64,000 bases of DNA, taken from contig JAXIVH010000005.1 in the NCBI GenBank assembly GCA_036785325.1, positions 17,370,065-17,434,064 on the forward strand, in the 5' to 3' direction. The position numbers and the translations under genes were made by a program. Of the stretch, positions 39,441 to 51,000 are shown one piece after another; position 1 is the stretch's first letter; each line of letters begins with the position of its first letter. Below the pieces are notes generated by a model. That model was not told the origin of the DNA, did no database searches, and saw only the letters and a program-made list of their open reading frames with translations. Source of the stretch: Urophycis tenuis (Eukaryota; Chordata; Actinopteri; Gadiformes; Phycidae).

Positions 39441-40129
39441 AGAGGAACAAATGGATGGAAGGAGGGGGACCGGGGGAGAGGGGACGGGAAGAGAGGCGAG
39501 GGAGCCTATTGTTATCTCCCCGACTGCAGCTCCACCTCCATCACCACCCATTTAATCACACACTCGGCTCCCTGCAGTCCACTCCATCTGCTGTGTTTAC
39601 ATCTACACCTGGTCTGGAGGCCGGAGGGCCAGACGCCCTGCCTCTACCCCAGCAGAGGCAGGGGGAGGCGGTGGGGTTACACATGCCCTGCCAGGACACT
39701 CAGGGCCTGCGACCACGCAGCTGATTTCTCTGGCAGAAGCGCGCTGGCATGGCGCTGGGATGCACTGGAATGAAGCACTTAAGAAAAAAAAAAACCTACA
39801 GCATCTTTGTTGGCTGTTTCTATGACAACTAGCAACAATTGCTCCGTGCTCCTAGGCTAACATTGTCGGGATAAACTTATTATACATGTGTTGTGTGTGC
39901 AACATACATACTCGTACATCAAGGGTCACCACAACATCCAAATCCAGGATAAGAGTTGTATGCAGACACACACATTACAGTTTTGATTTGAGAAAGTGAC
40001 TGTAAAATATAATTCATATGCAACAACCCACTCTTTTCATTTGATGTTGTTCATTTGACCTCTGACCTTATCTGTGACTGGGGCACCGTGTTCCTGGAAA
40101 GTTCTGAGATCCCCAACCTGAACATGCCG

Positions 40130-40712
40130 GGGGGGCAGGGGCCAGGACACTCAGCCTCCACCCCAACACAGTGGGGGGGAGGGGAACCACAGGCCAGGAC
40201 AGTCCACCCCAACACAGTGAGGGGGAGGGGAACCACAGGCCAGGACACTCAGCCTCCACCCCAACACAGTGAGGGGAGGGGAACCACAGGCCAGGACACT
40301 CAGCCTGCACCCCAACACAGCGGGGGGGGAGGGGAACCACAGGCCAGGACAGTCCACCCCAACACAGTGAGGGGAGGGGAACCACAGGCCAGGACACTCA
40401 GCCTCCACCCCAACACAGTGGGGGGAGGGGAACCACAGGCCAGGACACTCAGCCTCCACCCCAACACAGTGGGGGGAGGGGAACCACAGGCAGGACACTC
40501 AGCCTCCACCCCCAACACAGTGAGGGGAGGGGAACCACAGGCCAGGACACTCAGCCTCCACCCCAACACAGTGGGGGGAGGGGAACCACAGGCCAGGACA
40601 CTCAGCCTCCACCCCAACACAGTGGAGGGGAGGGGAACCACAGGCCAGGACACTCAGCCTCCACCCCAACACAGTGGGGGGGAGGGGAACCACAGGCCAG
40701 GACACTCAGCCC
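40130..40712. repeat. about 50-bp minisatellite (CCACAGGCCAGGACACTCAG)
   Basis: Eleven units of CCACAGGCCAGGACACTCAG + CCTCCACCCCAACACAGTG + GGGGGAGGGGAA, with length variation in the G run and two units lacking CACTCAGCCT. Each unit carries one G run that could contribute to quadruplex formation. Confidence 0.93.
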
Positions 40713-41394
40713 CAGAACAGAAGAGGGGCGGGGGGCGTAGGACAGGAGGGATGCTCAGCAGGGTGCTTTTCAGAAGCCAGAAGTACAGATGACGAGTCTA
40801 CTGATGTGTCAACATACCTTCTGTCTCCTAAGAAATCCATCCCCTCAGTACAGACAGTATCTGAGACTCTTACAATCCATGGAATATCAATCTCAAATGA
40901 AGGAAGGAGTGAGAAGGAATAATGTTGGCATGTATGGAAAGCATCTTCACATGGAGGGATGCACCTTCATAAGTGGGTGTGCACCTTGATAGGGATGCTA
41001 GGGATGATTATTGATAGTGGGCATTCCACCCCTTGCTGTCCTGCCTGCCATGCGGCATGTTAACAGTGCTTGGCTGGCAGCCGTGCAGGGATGTTAAATC
41101 ACGCTCTGATCTCTCATTTGTCCTTCCACAGACATGGCTGCTGCTGGCTTAGCCTGGGAGTAAAGGGGACACAATGCAGACGGACTTGCAAGGAGAGAAT
41201 CCACCATCCACTCTGAATGGCAACCTCTATGGGGTTCCATGATAATGCCTCCATACATATACTGCTGCCAGCATCGTTGTATTGTGCAGGGTGGCGATGC
41301 AGCGCAGGGAGGTATTGTGTAGGGTAGGCAGGGATGGAGCTGCTTAGTGTGGTATACTGTATGCCTAGATCACATTAAGGTCTCTCCTCTCTCA

Positions 41395-42715
41395 ATCTCA
41401 CATTGGTCTGTTACATGAAGACTGTTGCTCATTGGTCTGGTACATGAGGACATCTCTCATTGGTCTGGTACATGAGTACTATCTCTCATTGGTCTGGTAC
41501 ATGAGGACTGTCTCACATTGGTCTGGTACATGAGGACTGTCTCACATTGGTCTGTTACATGAGGACAGTCTCTCATTGGTCTGGTACATGAGGACATATC
41601 TAATTGGTCTGGTACATGAGGACAGTCTCTCATTGGTCTGGTACATGAGGACATATTTTATTGGTCTGGTACATGAGGACTGTCTCTCATTGATCTGGTA
41701 CAATAGGACATCTCTCATTGGTCTGGTACATGAGGACTGTCTCACATTGGTCTGGTACATGAGGACTGTCTCACATTGGTCTGGTACATGAGGACTGTCT
41801 CTCATTGATCTGGTACATGAGGACTATTGCTCATTGGTCTGGTACATGAGGACTGTCTCTCATTGGTCTGGTACATGAGGACTATCTCTCATTGGTCTGG
41901 TACATGAGGACTGTCTCTCATTGGTCTGGTACATGAGGACTGTCTCTCATTGGTCTGGTACATGAGGACTGTCTCTCATTGGTCTGGTACATGAGGACTA
42001 TCTCTCATTGGTCTGGTACATGAGGACTATCTCTCATTGGTTTGGTACATGAGGACTGTCTCTCATTGGTCTGGTACATGAGGACTATCTCTCATTGGTC
42101 TGGTACATGAGGACTATCTCTCATTGGTTTGGTACATGAGGACTACCTCTCATTGGTCTGGTACATGAGGATTGTCGCTCATTGGTCTGGTACATGAGGA
42201 TTGTTGCTCATTGGTCTGGTACATGAGGACTGTCTCTCATTGGTCTGGTACATGAGGACTGTCTCTCATTGGTCTGGTACATGAGGACTGTCTCTCATTG
42301 GACTGGTACATGAGGACTGTCTCTCATTGGTCTGGTACATGAGGACTGTCTCTCATTGGTCTGGTACATGAGGACTGTCTCTCATTGGTCTGGTACATGA
42401 GGACTATCTCTCATTGGTCTGGTACATGAGGACTATCTCTCATTGGTTTGGTACATGAGGACTACCTCTCATTGGTCTGGTACATGAGGATTGTCGCTCA
42501 TTGGTCTGGTACATGAGGATTGTTGCTCATTGGTCTGGTACATGAGGACTGTCTCTCATTGGTCTGGTACATGAGGACTGTCTCTCATTGGACTGGTACA
42601 TGAGGACTGTCTCTCATTGGTCTGGTACATGAGGACTGTCTCTCATTGGTCTGGTACATGAGGACTGTCTCTCATTGGTCTGGTACATGAGGACTACCTC
42701 TCATTCAGCTGGTAT
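41395..42715. repeat. 29-bp minisatellite (CTCATTGGTCTGGTACATGA)
   Basis: About 45 units of CTCTCATTGGTCTGGTACATGAGGACTGT. A block containing the rare variants GGTTTGGTAC, GACTACC, GATTGTCGC and GATTGTTGC occurs twice, 319 bases apart (42126 and 42445), equal to 11 units. Confidence 0.95.
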
Positions 42716-42779
42716 ATATAAAGCCCCTGGCCCGTGCTGACGATCGGCCGTTGGACACGTCGGGCTGTCGGTGGTCATC

Positions 42780-43740
42780 AGTGGCTCTAGTCCCCTCGGT
42801 GTGTCCCTCACCGTAGGCTCTAGTCTCCTTGGTGTGTCCCTCACCGTAGGCTCTAGTCCCCTCGGTGTGTCCCTCACCGTAGGCTCTAGTCCCATTGGTG
42901 TGTCCCTCACCGTAGGCTCTAGTCTCCTTGGTGTGTCCCTCACCGTAGGCTCTAGTCCCCTCGGTGTGTCCCTCACCGTAGGCTCTAGTCCCCTCGGTGT
43001 GTCCCTCACCGTAGGCTCTAGTCTCCTTGGTGTGTCCCTCACCGTAGGCTCTAGTCCCCTCGGTGTGTCCCTCACCGTAGGCTCTAGTCCCCTCGGTGTG
43101 TCCCTCACCGTAGGCTCTAGTCCCATCGGTGTGTCCCTCACCGTAGGCTCTAGTCCCCTCGGTGTGTCCCTCACCGTAGGCTCTAGTCTCCTTGGTGTGT
43201 CCTTCACCGTAGGCTCTAGTCCCCTCGGTGTGTCCCTCACCGTAGGCTCTAGTCCCCTCGGTGTGTCCCTCACCGTAGGCTCTAGTCCCATCGGTGTGTC
43301 CCTCACCGTAGGCTCTAGTCCCCTCGGTGTGTCCCTCACCGTAGGCTCTAGTCTCCTCGGTGTGTCCCTCACCGTAGGCTCTAGTCCCCTCGGTGTGTCC
43401 CTCACCGTAGGCTCTAGTCCCATCGGTGTGTCCCTCACCGTAGGCTCTAGTCCCCTCGGTGTGTCCCTCACCGTAGGCTCTAGTCCCCTCGGTGTGTCCC
43501 TCACCGTAGGCTCTAGTCCCCTCGGTGTGTCCCTCACCGTAGGCTCTAGTCTCCTCGGTGTGTCCCTCACCGTAGGCTCTAGTCTCCTTGGTGTGTCCCT
43601 CACCGTAGGCTCTAGTCCCCTCGGTGTGTCCCTCACCGTAGGCTCTAGTCTCCTCGGTGTGTCCCTCACCGTAGGCTCTAGTCCCCTCGGTGTGTCCCTC
43701 ACCGTAGGCTCTAGTCCCCTCGGTGTGTCCCTCACCGTTG
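42780..43740. repeat. 33-bp minisatellite (GGCTCTAGTCCCCTCGGTGT)
   Basis: About 29 near-identical 33-bp units: GGCTCTAGTCCCCTCGGTGT followed by GTCCCTCACCGTA. Variation is limited to a few positions (CCC/TCC, CTC/ATC/CTT). Because 33 is a multiple of three, it yields a 333-residue open frame on the plus strand (GSSPLGVSLTV units) and a 347-residue one on the minus strand (DTPRGLEPTVR units). Neither has a convincing start, splice context or unique domain. Confidence 0.95.
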
Positions 43741-44141
43741 GCACCAGTCTACCCTTTTTCCAGCCGATTTAACATGTTGAATCGGGCCGTCAGTGAGAGA
43801 CATCACTTTGGCTCTTCCGTTTTACGCAAAACAATGGACAAGAAGAGACCCGGAGGTGAGCAAAGCAGCAAAAGGCTGCTTTGTATATATACCTCCACTC
43901 CAAGGTCTCCTGGTGTCCCTTTTGAAAGACGAATACAGACTACCACCCCTGGCTGGTCGGGAAAGTGATTTCCTCTCACACAGGCGCAATACGTACATAC
44001 TACTGGGACGGAGTCTTTCTGGTGTGTTCTAGTGCAGAACACAGGCGACGCAACACGACCTTCCTTAAAGCCAGTTGTTTGAAGTCAGTTTAGTGTGTCA
44101 GGGCCTGAAGGTATTTCTCTCACCACAATGGTATATAAGTG

Positions 44142-44174
<33 letters not shown>

Positions 44175-44176
44175 AT
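44142..44176. repeat. (CT)n microsatellite
   Basis: Short CT run with one TTT interruption. A (CA)n with CGCA interruptions lies at about 44760-44823. Confidence 0.9.
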
Positions 44177-45164
44177 TGGGATGTCCTTCAGCATAACGAG
44201 CCTGTTGTCTCTGTGGGCTTTTTAGGGAATTGATGGGTAATCAGATGATTACACAGGAAATCTCCAAGCTGGACAATCCTCCACCACAAACAAAGAGAAA
44301 GCTCTTTAGTTAATAAATACACTGTGTGTGCGTGTGTTTGTGTGTGAGAGAGACTGTCTATGCATCTCTGATCGTTTGATCAACAGGGAGAGACAAGATA
44401 TGGAAGGGGGAGAGAGAGAAAACGTGATGGAGAGAAAGGAAGGGAGAGATAATGGGGAGAAAGAAGAATAACAGAGTGAAAGGGTCTCCAGCATACAAAT
44501 TCCAAAGCAATATTTTACACAAACACACGGCCTACGTGCACAAGAGACTGCGTCTATGTGCACGTGTGTGGGATATACAGCCAGAAACAACATGCCCTGG
44601 TGATGTCAGAGTAGTTTCCCGTTAGCCTTGTATTAATTTGAGCGTATCTAAATACATTTCACCTCCAGGCGTTTCTCTATAAGCCTCTGTGACAACTACT
44701 GGCTCAAGTCTGTTCTGCTTTTTAAATACTTTCAGAGACAGAAAACTTCACTGGAACAAAACACACACACACACGCACGCACACGCAGACACGCACATGC
44801 ACACGCACACGCACACACACACAAGCTGTCACTTTGTGTGACCTACCAGCTATGGAATGTGCCAGATTAATAAAAAAGGAAAAAAGAAAATGCAGAAATG
44901 GCCATATGTGTACATATGTATAAATTATGAAACACAAATACATTTGTACATGTACAGACACACAAAATAAAATAAAATAAAATAAATCAAAGTGCACACA
45001 CACACAGGGACCCACACATTGTTTTCTACTGGAAGAAGAGAAGAAAGGAGAGAGGTTGCTGCCACGGCTGTGGTCTCCAGGAGAGCGTGGCTACAGTCTG
45101 GATGGAGCTGGTCCTTTTTGGCATCCCCCATGGGGAATGGGGCTCTGCAATCACCATGGCTGGC

Positions 45165-45590
45165 ATGGGCAGCTTAACTGGATGTTAGCAGTAGGCTACA
45201 CGCTGGCATGGGCAGCTTAGCTTGATGTTAGCAATTGGCTACATGCTGGCATGGGCAGCTGAGCTAGATTGTAGGGCTAGGCTATACCCTGGCATGGGCG
45301 GGTTAGCAAGATGTTAGCACAAGGCTCTGCACTGGTCAACTTGATGTTAGCACAGGTGTCTGTGCTGGTTACCTAGGTAGCAAATTAATACACGCTGGTA
45401 AGCTAGATGGTAGAGCTGGGCTAAATAATGGTTAGTCATTTGTCATAAGCATTAGGCCACATGCTGGCAGGAGCAAGCCAACTCGATGTTAACACTAGGC
45501 TACATGCTGGTTAGTTAGATGTTAGTGCTAGGCTACACGCTGGCACGGGCAGGCTAGCTAGATGATAGCGCTAGGCTCTGTGTGCCAGCT
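45165..45590. repeat. degenerate 45-bp GGCTACATGCTGGCATGGGC array
   Basis: About nine diverged units of GCTGGCATGGGCAGCTTAGC + TTGATGTTAGCA + TAGGCTACA, with many deletions. Confidence 0.8.
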
Positions 45591-46944
45591 CCTCTTGCCC
45601 GGCCGACTGCAGGGCTTGGCGTGGGGCCGAGTGGCTGCACTGTTGATAGAGTGGTGGGGAGGGCTGGTACTTGGCACACTGCTCTCTGGCAGCCACAGCC
45701 TTTATCTTCATGGCTGCTATGCCTGAACCTGCCTGCTAAACAGACTTAGCATTGGCTAGCCGTCTTATCGGGGTGCGCCACAGCCGTGGTCATTGTTTGA
45801 AGACGGGGAACAGATGTCTATGGAGCGCGGCGGTGTTATGCAGACCACATTACCACGTCCTGTAAATTGAGTTGAATAAAAAGCGCATGACAAGGTAATT
45901 TCATATGGCCAGATTGTCACTTTGATCAACATCCATGAATGACTGACATTGTGCCAGTTGGATAATAGAAAACGTGTTACTGGTCTCGGTTTGTTCCTGA
46001 GAAAACAAAGAGACTAATCGGCAAAACTTGTTAATTATTGCAGGTATTATAATTAAACATGTCTCTGGAATGGAAGTGCCAAGGATCGGGATGCTGAAAT
46101 AGTTTTTCTGTTAAATAAAGTAAAGAAATAAAAACGCGGTGTGTCTTTGAGTTCCTACTGAAGGGTCCCTGGAACACAGGTAAAAACTGTAATGCTGTAA
46201 TGTCATGCTGTACAATGATCTCCTTTCCAGCCACCAATCAAAACAACACACCAACAATCGTCAGCCAATCACACACATCACCTCCAACTGTTTAATCTAT
46301 TTAGCTAGCAGATACCGTAACCCAATCACATAGACAGTATGTAGCATATATACCCTATATGCATATCAAACACAAATGCATCATCCATACATATATAGAT
46401 ATGCATCCATCAGATAAACATTAAAGTAGGTTTATCATAACATATATACGTACTCTCTTTTTAAACATATGTATATCGGCCTTACATAGACAAATGACAC
46501 TTTCCTATGAACATTACTTCAAGTACGAATTTTGAAGATTTACATGTAAATAAATTCACTATCTAAAGACACTATCCATCGCCAAATGAAGTAACACAAT
46601 GGTGATTGAGCCTATGGCCCGCAGCACTTGCATTCACAGTACAATGGTGTCGATGGCGACATTCCCAGAAAAATGTACACGCACTGTACAGTTAGTCATG
46701 GTTTTCCATTATCCAGCAGGGTTTTGCCACCAGAGAGGGGAAGCAGAGCTAAAGCAACAAACTCATTCTTCAACTCACTTGGGTGAGAAGCGCTGTACTG
46801 TTTTTCTACGGTCTCTGCTAGCTGCCAACTGACTGACACAGTTTGGATCTCTTAGAAGTTAGGTCCAAAACACTTCTGCAATTGCTGCTTATCACCATAG
46901 GTGTCGCAAAAGAAAACGAAACATAAATCTTTGGGATTGCCACT

Positions 46945-47212
46945 TTAATGTAGCTCAGTGGGTAGAGCGGGTGGTTAGTGGTCGTCCACTAACCGTAGGG
47001 TTGGGGGTTCGATCCCTGTGATCCCCACTTCCAAAAACTGTCTGCATGTCGAAGTGTCCTTGAGCAAGACACTGAACCCTGAGCCCCAACTTGCTCCCCG
47101 GGCGCTGATCATAGCAGCCCACTGCTCCTATGTACCATAGGATGGGTCAAATGCAGAGAACGAATTTCGTTCCCATGTCACATGGGAATGACAAATAAAG
47201 ACCACAAGGTCC
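46945..47212 (+). mobile_element. tRNA-derived SINE
   Basis: A tRNA-like head has box A (TAGCTCAGTGGGTAGAGCGG at 46951) and box B (GGTTCGATCC at 47006-47015). It is followed by the conserved fish SINE body with GTGTCCTTGAGCAAGACACTG, CCCCGGGCGCTGATCATAG and CAAATGCAGAGAACGAATTTC, ending in GACAAATAAAGACCA. The cloverleaf is degraded and no mature tRNA is expected. A (GT)n tract at about 47237-47295 follows it. Confidence 0.85.
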
Positions 47213-47235
47213 ACAAATCAATCTACCCACCGACA

Positions 47236-47236
<1 letters not shown>

Positions 47237-47296
<60 letters not shown>
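47237..47296. repeat. (GT)n microsatellite, about 58 bp
   Basis: Pure GT run directly downstream of the SINE tail. Confidence 0.95.
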
Positions 47297-47297
<1 letters not shown>

Positions 47298-48166
47298 CAC
47301 AGGTAGATCAGAAATCAGAGTATGCTCTGTATGTATGCCAAATTTGTCACAGTTAGCAAGTCACGTAAATAGATATGGATGTTGCATGCAGTGATGTATT
47401 GCATAGCAAGCAGCCGGAGCAGAGCTAGTGAGAGTGCATTATTGTTATGCACCCGCCCGGCCAGGAGCACGTCGATATAAAGAACACCATGTTTAGCCTC
47501 GTTTGCTGCTTCTTTTGAACATGAATACACAGGGCAACGGGAAACGCAAACTAATGACACCCCTTTCTGTTGTACTTGGCTTGCTGTAGTAATGCACAGC
47601 ATGTTGTACAGAAACAGGAGTGGACAGATACTACTACCACTACGTGTAGTAGTAGTCGTACAAGTACTGCTACTGCAGCAACTACTCCTACTAAGGTCCA
47701 AGAATTACTTATGGTGAGGAAACACTAAGTGCAAAAACACAAATGATGCATCACCACCACACGATTCCCATTCCCAGTGTTTTACTGGACAACAGCCACA
47801 CCACCAGTACATGAAATTGTCAAAGAAAGCATGTTTCCCTGCAACTTGTGGAGCAGAACATGGAGCCCTTGAGGACCTCAATATGACGATCTTGGGGGAA
47901 TTCAAAGAACTCACAGGACATAGAGCAGCAGCTCAGGTGTATCAACAAACACAACGCATATAATACATAATTCATGGGGGTAATATTGGTTAAGAACAAT
48001 TGTAAAATAAGTGTACAAATATATCAATATGTATACATAAAAACATTATACCTATAGGCATACTTATGTCTTGACTGTTATAAGAGACATAGAGGTGGAT
48101 CCCTATGGCGTTAGTGGGGCCAGGGTGGAGGTCCTGAAGGTGGGGCTGGAGGTGAGGGTTGTGTAC

Positions 48167-48308
48167 CTGAGTTGACGTTAACATCCGCCAGAGCCTTCTT
48201 CTGCTGCTGTCTCTGGAGCTTGTCCCTCTCAGCCTTCTCCTGCGCCAGCCGTGCCCGACGCTGCTTCTCCTCCAGATCCCTGATCCTCTGGTTCTCCTTC
48301 AGCGCTTG
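48167..48308 (-). CDS. diaph3: diaph3 exon: charged linker before the DAD
   Basis: This exon encodes 47 residues plus one base, starting QALKENQRIRDLEEKQRRAR and ending KKALADVNVNS. It joins in phase 0 to the preceding exon (…FRSMFM), giving FMQALKEN, the pattern of vertebrate DIAPH proteins (DIAPH3 FMQAIKEN, DIAPH1 FLQAVKEN). It corresponds to the end of the FH2 C-terminal region and the highly charged helix leading to the diaphanous autoregulatory domain. The acceptor is TCTTATTCTCTATACCACAG ending at 48309; the donor after 48167 is GTACAC. A 407-bp MITE lies only 85 bases upstream of the acceptor. The exon ends in phase 1, like the phase needed before the terminal exon. Confidence 0.93.
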
Positions 48309-48393
48309 CTGTGGTATAGAGAATAAGAGTCAGGTAAGAGCACAGGGCAGGAAGTGAGTCAGAGTCAATGTCCGGAACCAGGTGAAACACAGT

Positions 48394-48800
48394 CAGTACG
48401 TTTACATGCAGCAAGAAATTCGAATTTCTAATCGTATAAGACACCGTTCGGACTTTTTAAGTGCATGTAAACACCTTAATCCGACCTACTTCGGACCTAC
48501 TTCGGACCTATTTCGGACATCTAAAATCGGATAACTACACCTGGATAATTCGATCATAGTCGTCTTTTAACGGCATGTATACTCAGCAATCGGATCTGAA
48601 TCGGATTTTGCATTCTGCGCATACGCATCGCCATTCTGCACATGCGCAGAGCGCCACACAGCGTCCGGAGTCAGCCACGCTCCGGCTGTTAATCCGATTC
48701 CCTGAACGGCATGTATACTCGGACAAGTGTTCCGGTCTTACGCATGTCATTATCTGATCCGGTCAGAAATTCGAATTTCTTGCTGCATGGAAACGTACTG
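48394..48800. mobile_element. MITE with 36-bp terminal inverted repeats
   Basis: The ends are inverted copies over 36 bases with a single mismatch: both start CAGTACGTTT and continue (A/C)CATGCAGCAAGAAATT and CGAATTTCT. The inverted repeats contain a smaller palindrome, AGAAATTCGAATTTCT. The flanks AGT (48391-48393) and AGT (48801-48803) may be a 3-base target duplication. The interior has direct repeats (ACGGCATGTATACTC twice, CGGACCTA(C/T)TTCGGAC repeated) and no coding capacity. High end identity suggests a fairly recent insertion. Confidence 0.85.
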
Positions 48801-49291
48801 AGTGTGCTTTTATCCAAAGCCCCTTTAGTACCATGAGTACATACAGTACATTCTGAGCTTGGGGGTAGGAACCCCTCGTCTCAACCTTTTTCACCATGTG
48901 ACTCACCCTGATTGCTCATAAAAATGTAACCTAACAAAGTTAATTTGTGCCGCAGGTTCATTTATTCAGTCAGCCGGTATGTAATTGTTTATCAGCGTAC
49001 ATGGTAGGCCCGTGGTAGGCCGTGCTTGCAGGTCAATCAAGACATCTTCCTGACAAGTAGACTGTGACTTTCCGTAGACTTTCCGTTTGGTAGGGCTGGC
49101 ACAGGGAAACGAGGGGACCCCTAACCTGGCAGTGTGAGTGTCATAGTCTATCAGTTGAGCTAGACATAAGAATAATGAGTCAGTGTCTTCCCTGACACGA
49201 TAGAATGAAGCCTTCACTGGTGACACAGGCGACAGGCTGGAGACGCCTGGTGAGAGACGGGGGACAGACAGGGGGGAGAGAGACGTGTGTG

Positions 49292-50850
49292 TACACTGCC
49301 TGGCCAAAAGAAAAAGTCGCCACATGGGTTTAACTAAGCAAATAGACAAGAGTCTCCAATTGGATAATGCCTGCATGGGCAATTATCTTTCGGCTGGCAA
49401 CATGTTATTTAACCCCAACTGATGCAATGAGTAGCTTCTCATTCCTTAAGCATCCATGTCGAAAGACACATCCCGTGGTCGTGGAAAAGATGTTGGAGTC
49501 TGTTAGAGAAGGGTCAAATCGTTGGCATGCATCAAGCAGAGAAAAGATCTAAGGAGATTGCAGAAACTACTACAATTGGGTAAAAAACTGTCCAACACAT
49601 TATTAAAAACTGGAAGGATGGTGGGGAACCATCGTCTTCCAGGAAGAAATGTGGTCCGAAAAAAATCCTGATTGATGGTGATCGGTGATCACTTAAACGT
49701 TTGGTGAAATCAAATGGTTTAATAGTGAAAGTGAGAGCATTTCCACAGGCACAACGCAAAGGGGACTCAAGGGATTGGGACTGACTGGCTGTAATCGGAA
49801 CAAAAGGCTTCAATTTGCTAGGGAGCATAAATATTGGACTCTGGAGCAATGAGTCCAGATTCACCCTGTTCCAGAATGATGGCCGCATCAGGGAAAGAAG
49901 AGAGGCAGATGGAGTCATGCACCCATCATGCCTAGTGCCTACTGTAAAAGCCAGTGGGGGCAGTGCTATGATCTGGGATTTCTGCAGTTGGTCAGGTCTG
50001 TTAGGACAAATATTATCTAGCAATGGTACGGTTAGGTTGATCTGACGTTCTGAAGAAGGACATAGTGAATATTGTATTCCTCATGGCGACTTTAAGTCTG
50101 GCTCTCTGGAACTTGGAGACATAACATAAAGTGATTGAAGGATACACCTACATCATGTCAAATCTGCTTAGTAACATGTAATCTTTAAACATTATAATCA
50201 GAATAATAATCAGAATGGGACACTCCTGTCATGCTGTTCCGATTTGGGACTTGTATATAATACACTGTGTCTCCGGGAGCAGGGGAAGGCAACTGAGGAA
50301 GATTCACGCACAAATCTCTTGCTCGATGAAATCCTCTGCTTCTCCTCGTAGGCCTACGAGACCAAAAACAACTTCAGCTTAAACTATATAGAGTTCCTGG
50401 CACTTCTTGTTCTTCGGTATCAACAACAATCTCCTCACTATCAAGGTCTAGGTTTAGCAACATCATGTGCCCAAAGAATGAGGCCAGCTGAATACCTGAA
50501 TATACTGAATGACCAGGTTATTCCATCAATTGATTTTTTCTTCCCTCATGGTACCGCATATTCCAAGATGACAATGCCAGGATTCATGGGGCTCACATTG
50601 TGAAAGAGTGGTTCAGGGAGCACGAGACATTTTCACACATGGATTGGCCACCACAGAGTCCAGACCTTCACCCTGTTGAGAATCTTTGGGATGTGCTGGT
50701 GAAGACTTTGCGCAGTGGTGGATTCTCCCATCATCAATACAAGATCTTGGTGAAAAAATGAATGCAGCACTGGATGGAAATAACTCTTGTGACATTGCAT
50801 AAGCTTATCAAAACAATGCCACAGCTAATGTGTGCTGTAATCAAACACAC
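49292..50850 (+). pseudogene. decayed Tc1-like transposon with broken transposase
   Basis: The 5' end TACACTGCCTGGCCAAAAGA is a typical Tc1-like terminal repeat starting after TA. Transposase pieces in shifting plus-strand frames include a helix-turn-helix region (KTVQHIIKNWKDGGE), LWSNESRFTLFQNDGR around the first catalytic position, GGSAMIWDF, and FQDDNARIH ... PQSPDLHPVENLW. The first catalytic Asp is Asn here (SNES instead of the usual SDES). The spacing from the second Asp to the Glu is 35 residues by count, one more than in Sleeping Beauty-type DD34E elements. Stops and frameshifts are present, an unrelated segment interrupts it, and no matching 3' inverted repeat is visible before the (CA)n at 50847. 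Confidence 0.85.
50037..50487. other. unrelated 450-bp segment interrupting the Tc1-like transposase
   Basis: Transposase similarity stops after SSNGTV (about 50036) and resumes at EYLNILNDQV (about 50488). The segment between has no Tc1 similarity, no long open frame, and no terminal inverted repeats or target duplication that I can see. Confidence 0.65.
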
Positions 50851-50883
50851 ACACACACACATACCATGTTATACCTCTGTGTA

Positions 50884-51000
50884 TAGATTCAAGATTCAAG
50901 TCCTTTATTGTCAAATGTGCAGCATAACTTATCATCATACTGCACAATGAAATGTATTGGGTGAGGCCCATTCCAATATGGAATCAAAGAAAATAAAAAT
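50884..51000. mobile_element. retroelement 3' fragment (TTCAAGATTCAAG type)
   Basis: GATTCAAGATTCAAGTCCTT then TATTGTCAAATGTGCAG and CACAATGAAATGTATTG match a motif widespread in fish genomes at ends of short interspersed or LINE-derived copies, here in inverse orientation. Confidence 0.5.

Noticed and set aside
39051..39551. Pro/Ser/Leu-rich minus-strand frame of 166 residues
   Set aside because: It is the pyrimidine strand of a GGA-rich minisatellite, open in several frames.
40055..40792. 245-residue plus-strand frame rich in GEPQARTLSLHPNT units
   Set aside because: A product of the minisatellite at 40130-40712; the unit length varies and the frame is chance.
41395..42715. CRISPR-like regularly spaced repeats
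   Set aside because: The units are contiguous with no unique spacers, and the window is a vertebrate genome.
42701..43772. Open frames of 333 (plus) and 347 (minus) residues
   Set aside because: Both arise from the 33-bp tandem unit, whose length is a multiple of three. There is no unique domain, start context or splice evidence.
46951..47020. Possible tRNA gene
   Set aside because: Box A and B are present but the cloverleaf is broken, and a SINE body with a 3' tail follows.
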